Of a stretch of DNA of 64,000 bases, positions 62,787 through 64,000 are shown one piece after another. Source of the DNA: Betaproteobacteria bacterium (GTDB lineage: Bacteria; Pseudomonadota; Gammaproteobacteria; Burkholderiales; SG8-39). The position numbers were made by a program, and so were the translations under genes. Below the pieces are notes generated by a model, which was not told the origin of the DNA, did no database searches, and saw only the letters and a list, made by a program, of their open reading frames with translations. The first letter of the stretch is position 1. Each line of letters opens with the position of its first letter. The stretch spans positions 1 to 64,000 of the forward strand of contig SHXF01000008.1 of the NCBI GenBank assembly GCA_009693435.1, read 5' to 3'.

Positions 62787-63764
62787 TCATTTGATTACCT
62801 CATCCGCCTGCAGCAGCAGCGTTTGCGGAATGGTGAGGCCGAGGGCCTTGGCAGTCTTGAGATTGACGAACATCTCGAATTGGGTGGGCTGCTCCACCGG
62901 CAGGTCGGCGGGATTCGCGCCTTTGAAGATCCGGTCCACATACGACGCGGCGTAGCGATACATCGCGGGCAAGCTCGGTCCGTAGGACATGAGGCCGCCC
63001 GTATCCACAAAGAATCACGATCCGTAGATCGCCGGCAGGCGGTGTTGCGCCACGAGTGCCACGATGCGCCTGGAGTTTTCGCTGGTAAAGGTGTTTGTCG
63101 GCACGATCAGCGCCTGAGTGCGCGTCCGTTGCAGGGCGGCAAACGCGCTCGCCAGCGCCTCGGTCTCGTTCAACTGCTGGGTCACGAGGCTGATGCCCAT
63201 CCTTTTCGCTGCTGCCTGAAGCTGCTCGATAAAAAGCGTGGACGTCTGGCCTGTTTGGGTCAGTACCGCGACCCGGGTGGCCTTGGGGGCGAGTTCGCGC
63301 AGCAATTGCAAGTGCTTGCCGGCCAAGTCTGTCGACTGCATGCTCAGGCCCGTGACGTTGCCGCCGGGTCGCGCGAGGCTGGCGACCAGGCCTGATCCGA
63401 GCGGATCGTTCGCGGCTGTCATGACGATGGGAATGGCGCTGGTAGCGAGTTTGGCCGCGGTAACGGGAAAAGAGGCCTGGGTGACGATGACATCGACCTT
63501 GAGACGCACCAGCTCCGCTGCCATCTCCGTCAGGCGCTCATTCTTTCCGGCTGCCCAGCGGTACTCGATGAGGACGTTACCGCCCTCGATGTAACCGAGA
63601 CTGCGCAGCCCTTCGCGGAAGGCGTCGATAGTTCCGTTCGGGCCGGAGAAGAAGGAAAGGATTCCGATGCGCCAGACCTTGCCCGGCTGTTGCGCGCGGG
63701 CGGCGAACGGTGCCATAAGCGAGCCCGCGCCAAGCGCGATGATCAACCTGCGGCGACTATTCAT
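62787..63764 (-). pseudogene. ABC transporter substrate-binding protein (ABC_sub_bind family), nonsense-mutated
   Basis: An exported binding protein of the PF04392-like type, about 325 codons. A twin-arginine-like start MNSRRRLIIALGAGSL, the signal end FAARAQQ, and the WRIGILSFF, ANDPLGSGLVASLARPGGN and RLPAIYGS segments are typical. One TGA stands in frame at 63015-63017; beyond it the frame continues as [13 protein letters not shown] through [19 protein letters not shown], the normal C-terminus. The family usually has an arginine there, so a CGA to TGA change is the simplest explanation. Everything else is intact, so the lesion is recent or a sequencing error. Confidence 0.85.
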
Positions 63765-64000
63765 TTCCTCTTCCCCGGTATCTGAGCACCGAGTGTATGT
63801 CTGTTTGCCGCCGGAGCCTCAAGGCCGGCGCGATCGATTCCCGGCGCCGCGGAAAATGGAAGTTGCTTGCCTTCCTTATCCTTCGCCGGACCGGCACGTC
63901 GAGTCGATCTTGATGTTCGCCGACTTGCTGACCTTCGCCGATTTTGCGAGATCGGATTTGAGCATCGCCGATACAAACCGTCACGCTGCCAGCGCCAGCA
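63765..64000. other. Right edge, no gene supported
   Basis: I see no supported gene. The minus strand has short open frames rich in Arg, Ser and Lys in every frame and no ribosome site. It probably contains the promoter of the broken binding-protein gene and possibly the end of a gene that lies beyond the window. Confidence 0.4.

Noticed and set aside
1..64000. CRISPR arrays, tRNA or rRNA genes, insertion sequences
   Set aside because: No spaced repeat arrays, cloverleaf or rRNA sequence, and no transposase-like protein were recognised on either strand.

Overview
This window most likely comes from a betaproteobacterium, Burkholderiales-like or a neighbouring lineage. The evidence is high GC content, a full division and cell-wall (dcw) cluster continuing into lpxC, a dciA-like gene, a LytM peptidase, secA, argJ, an ATPase gene and a Nudix/ThiE gene, plus four Bug (TctC-family) periplasmic binding proteins. 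MurE carries DNPR, so the wall should contain meso-diaminopimelate. I found no rRNA, tRNA, CRISPR array or insertion sequence.

Layout. (1) 455-6711, plus strand: a branched-chain-type ABC transporter (two permeases, two ATPases, no binding protein in view), then an SDR dehydrogenase, an alpha/beta hydrolase and a luciferase-like flavin monooxygenase. This looks like an uptake and catabolic operon. (2) 6778-34373: housekeeping core, nearly all on the minus strand. Read from its promoter at about 34.4 kb the order is mraZ, rsmH, ftsL, ftsI, murE, murF, mraY, murD, ftsW, murG, murC, murB, ddl, ftsQ, ftsA, ftsZ, a methyltransferase, lpxC, (dciA divergent), LytM peptidase, secA, argJ, ATPase, Nudix/ThiE. 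Many junctions are ATGA overlaps. Upstream of mraZ are a sigma70-type promoter and TGGG repeats on an exact 10-bp grid, the layout expected for MraZ autoregulation. (3) 34702-40786: an unknown conserved gene, a 3-oxoadipyl-CoA-type thiolase, a RutE-like nitroreductase, a Bug protein, a beta-hydroxyacid dehydrogenase and an M24 protein lacking one metal ligand. (4) 41271-43979: a 902-residue protein joining a receiver domain, coiled coil, unknown domain, metallo-beta-lactamase domain and two beta-roll-like regions. It is the most unusual gene here. (5) 44145-49863, minus: a probable operon of Bug, TauD-like dioxygenase, FAH-family enzyme, glycosyltransferase, and both subunits of a 3-oxoadipate-type CoA transferase. 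(6) 50365-58089: homospermidine synthase, then an aromatic-acid island with a Bug, extradiol dioxygenase and Pht5-like protein on minus, facing away from a Bug and a two-subunit Rieske dioxygenase on plus. The Rieske pair is flanked by related repeat sequence. (7) 58169-64000: a monohaem beta-propeller protein, a small VOC protein, and a decaying zone with a truncated gene, an intact VapBC pair, a second toxin-antitoxin locus with a cut-down PIN toxin, and an ABC binding-protein gene broken by one stop codon.

In combination, the accessory half looks adapted to taking up small organic and aromatic acids through many Bug proteins, opening rings with Rieske and extradiol dioxygenases, and feeding 3-oxoadipate-type intermediates into central metabolism through PcaIJ and PcaF-like enzymes.
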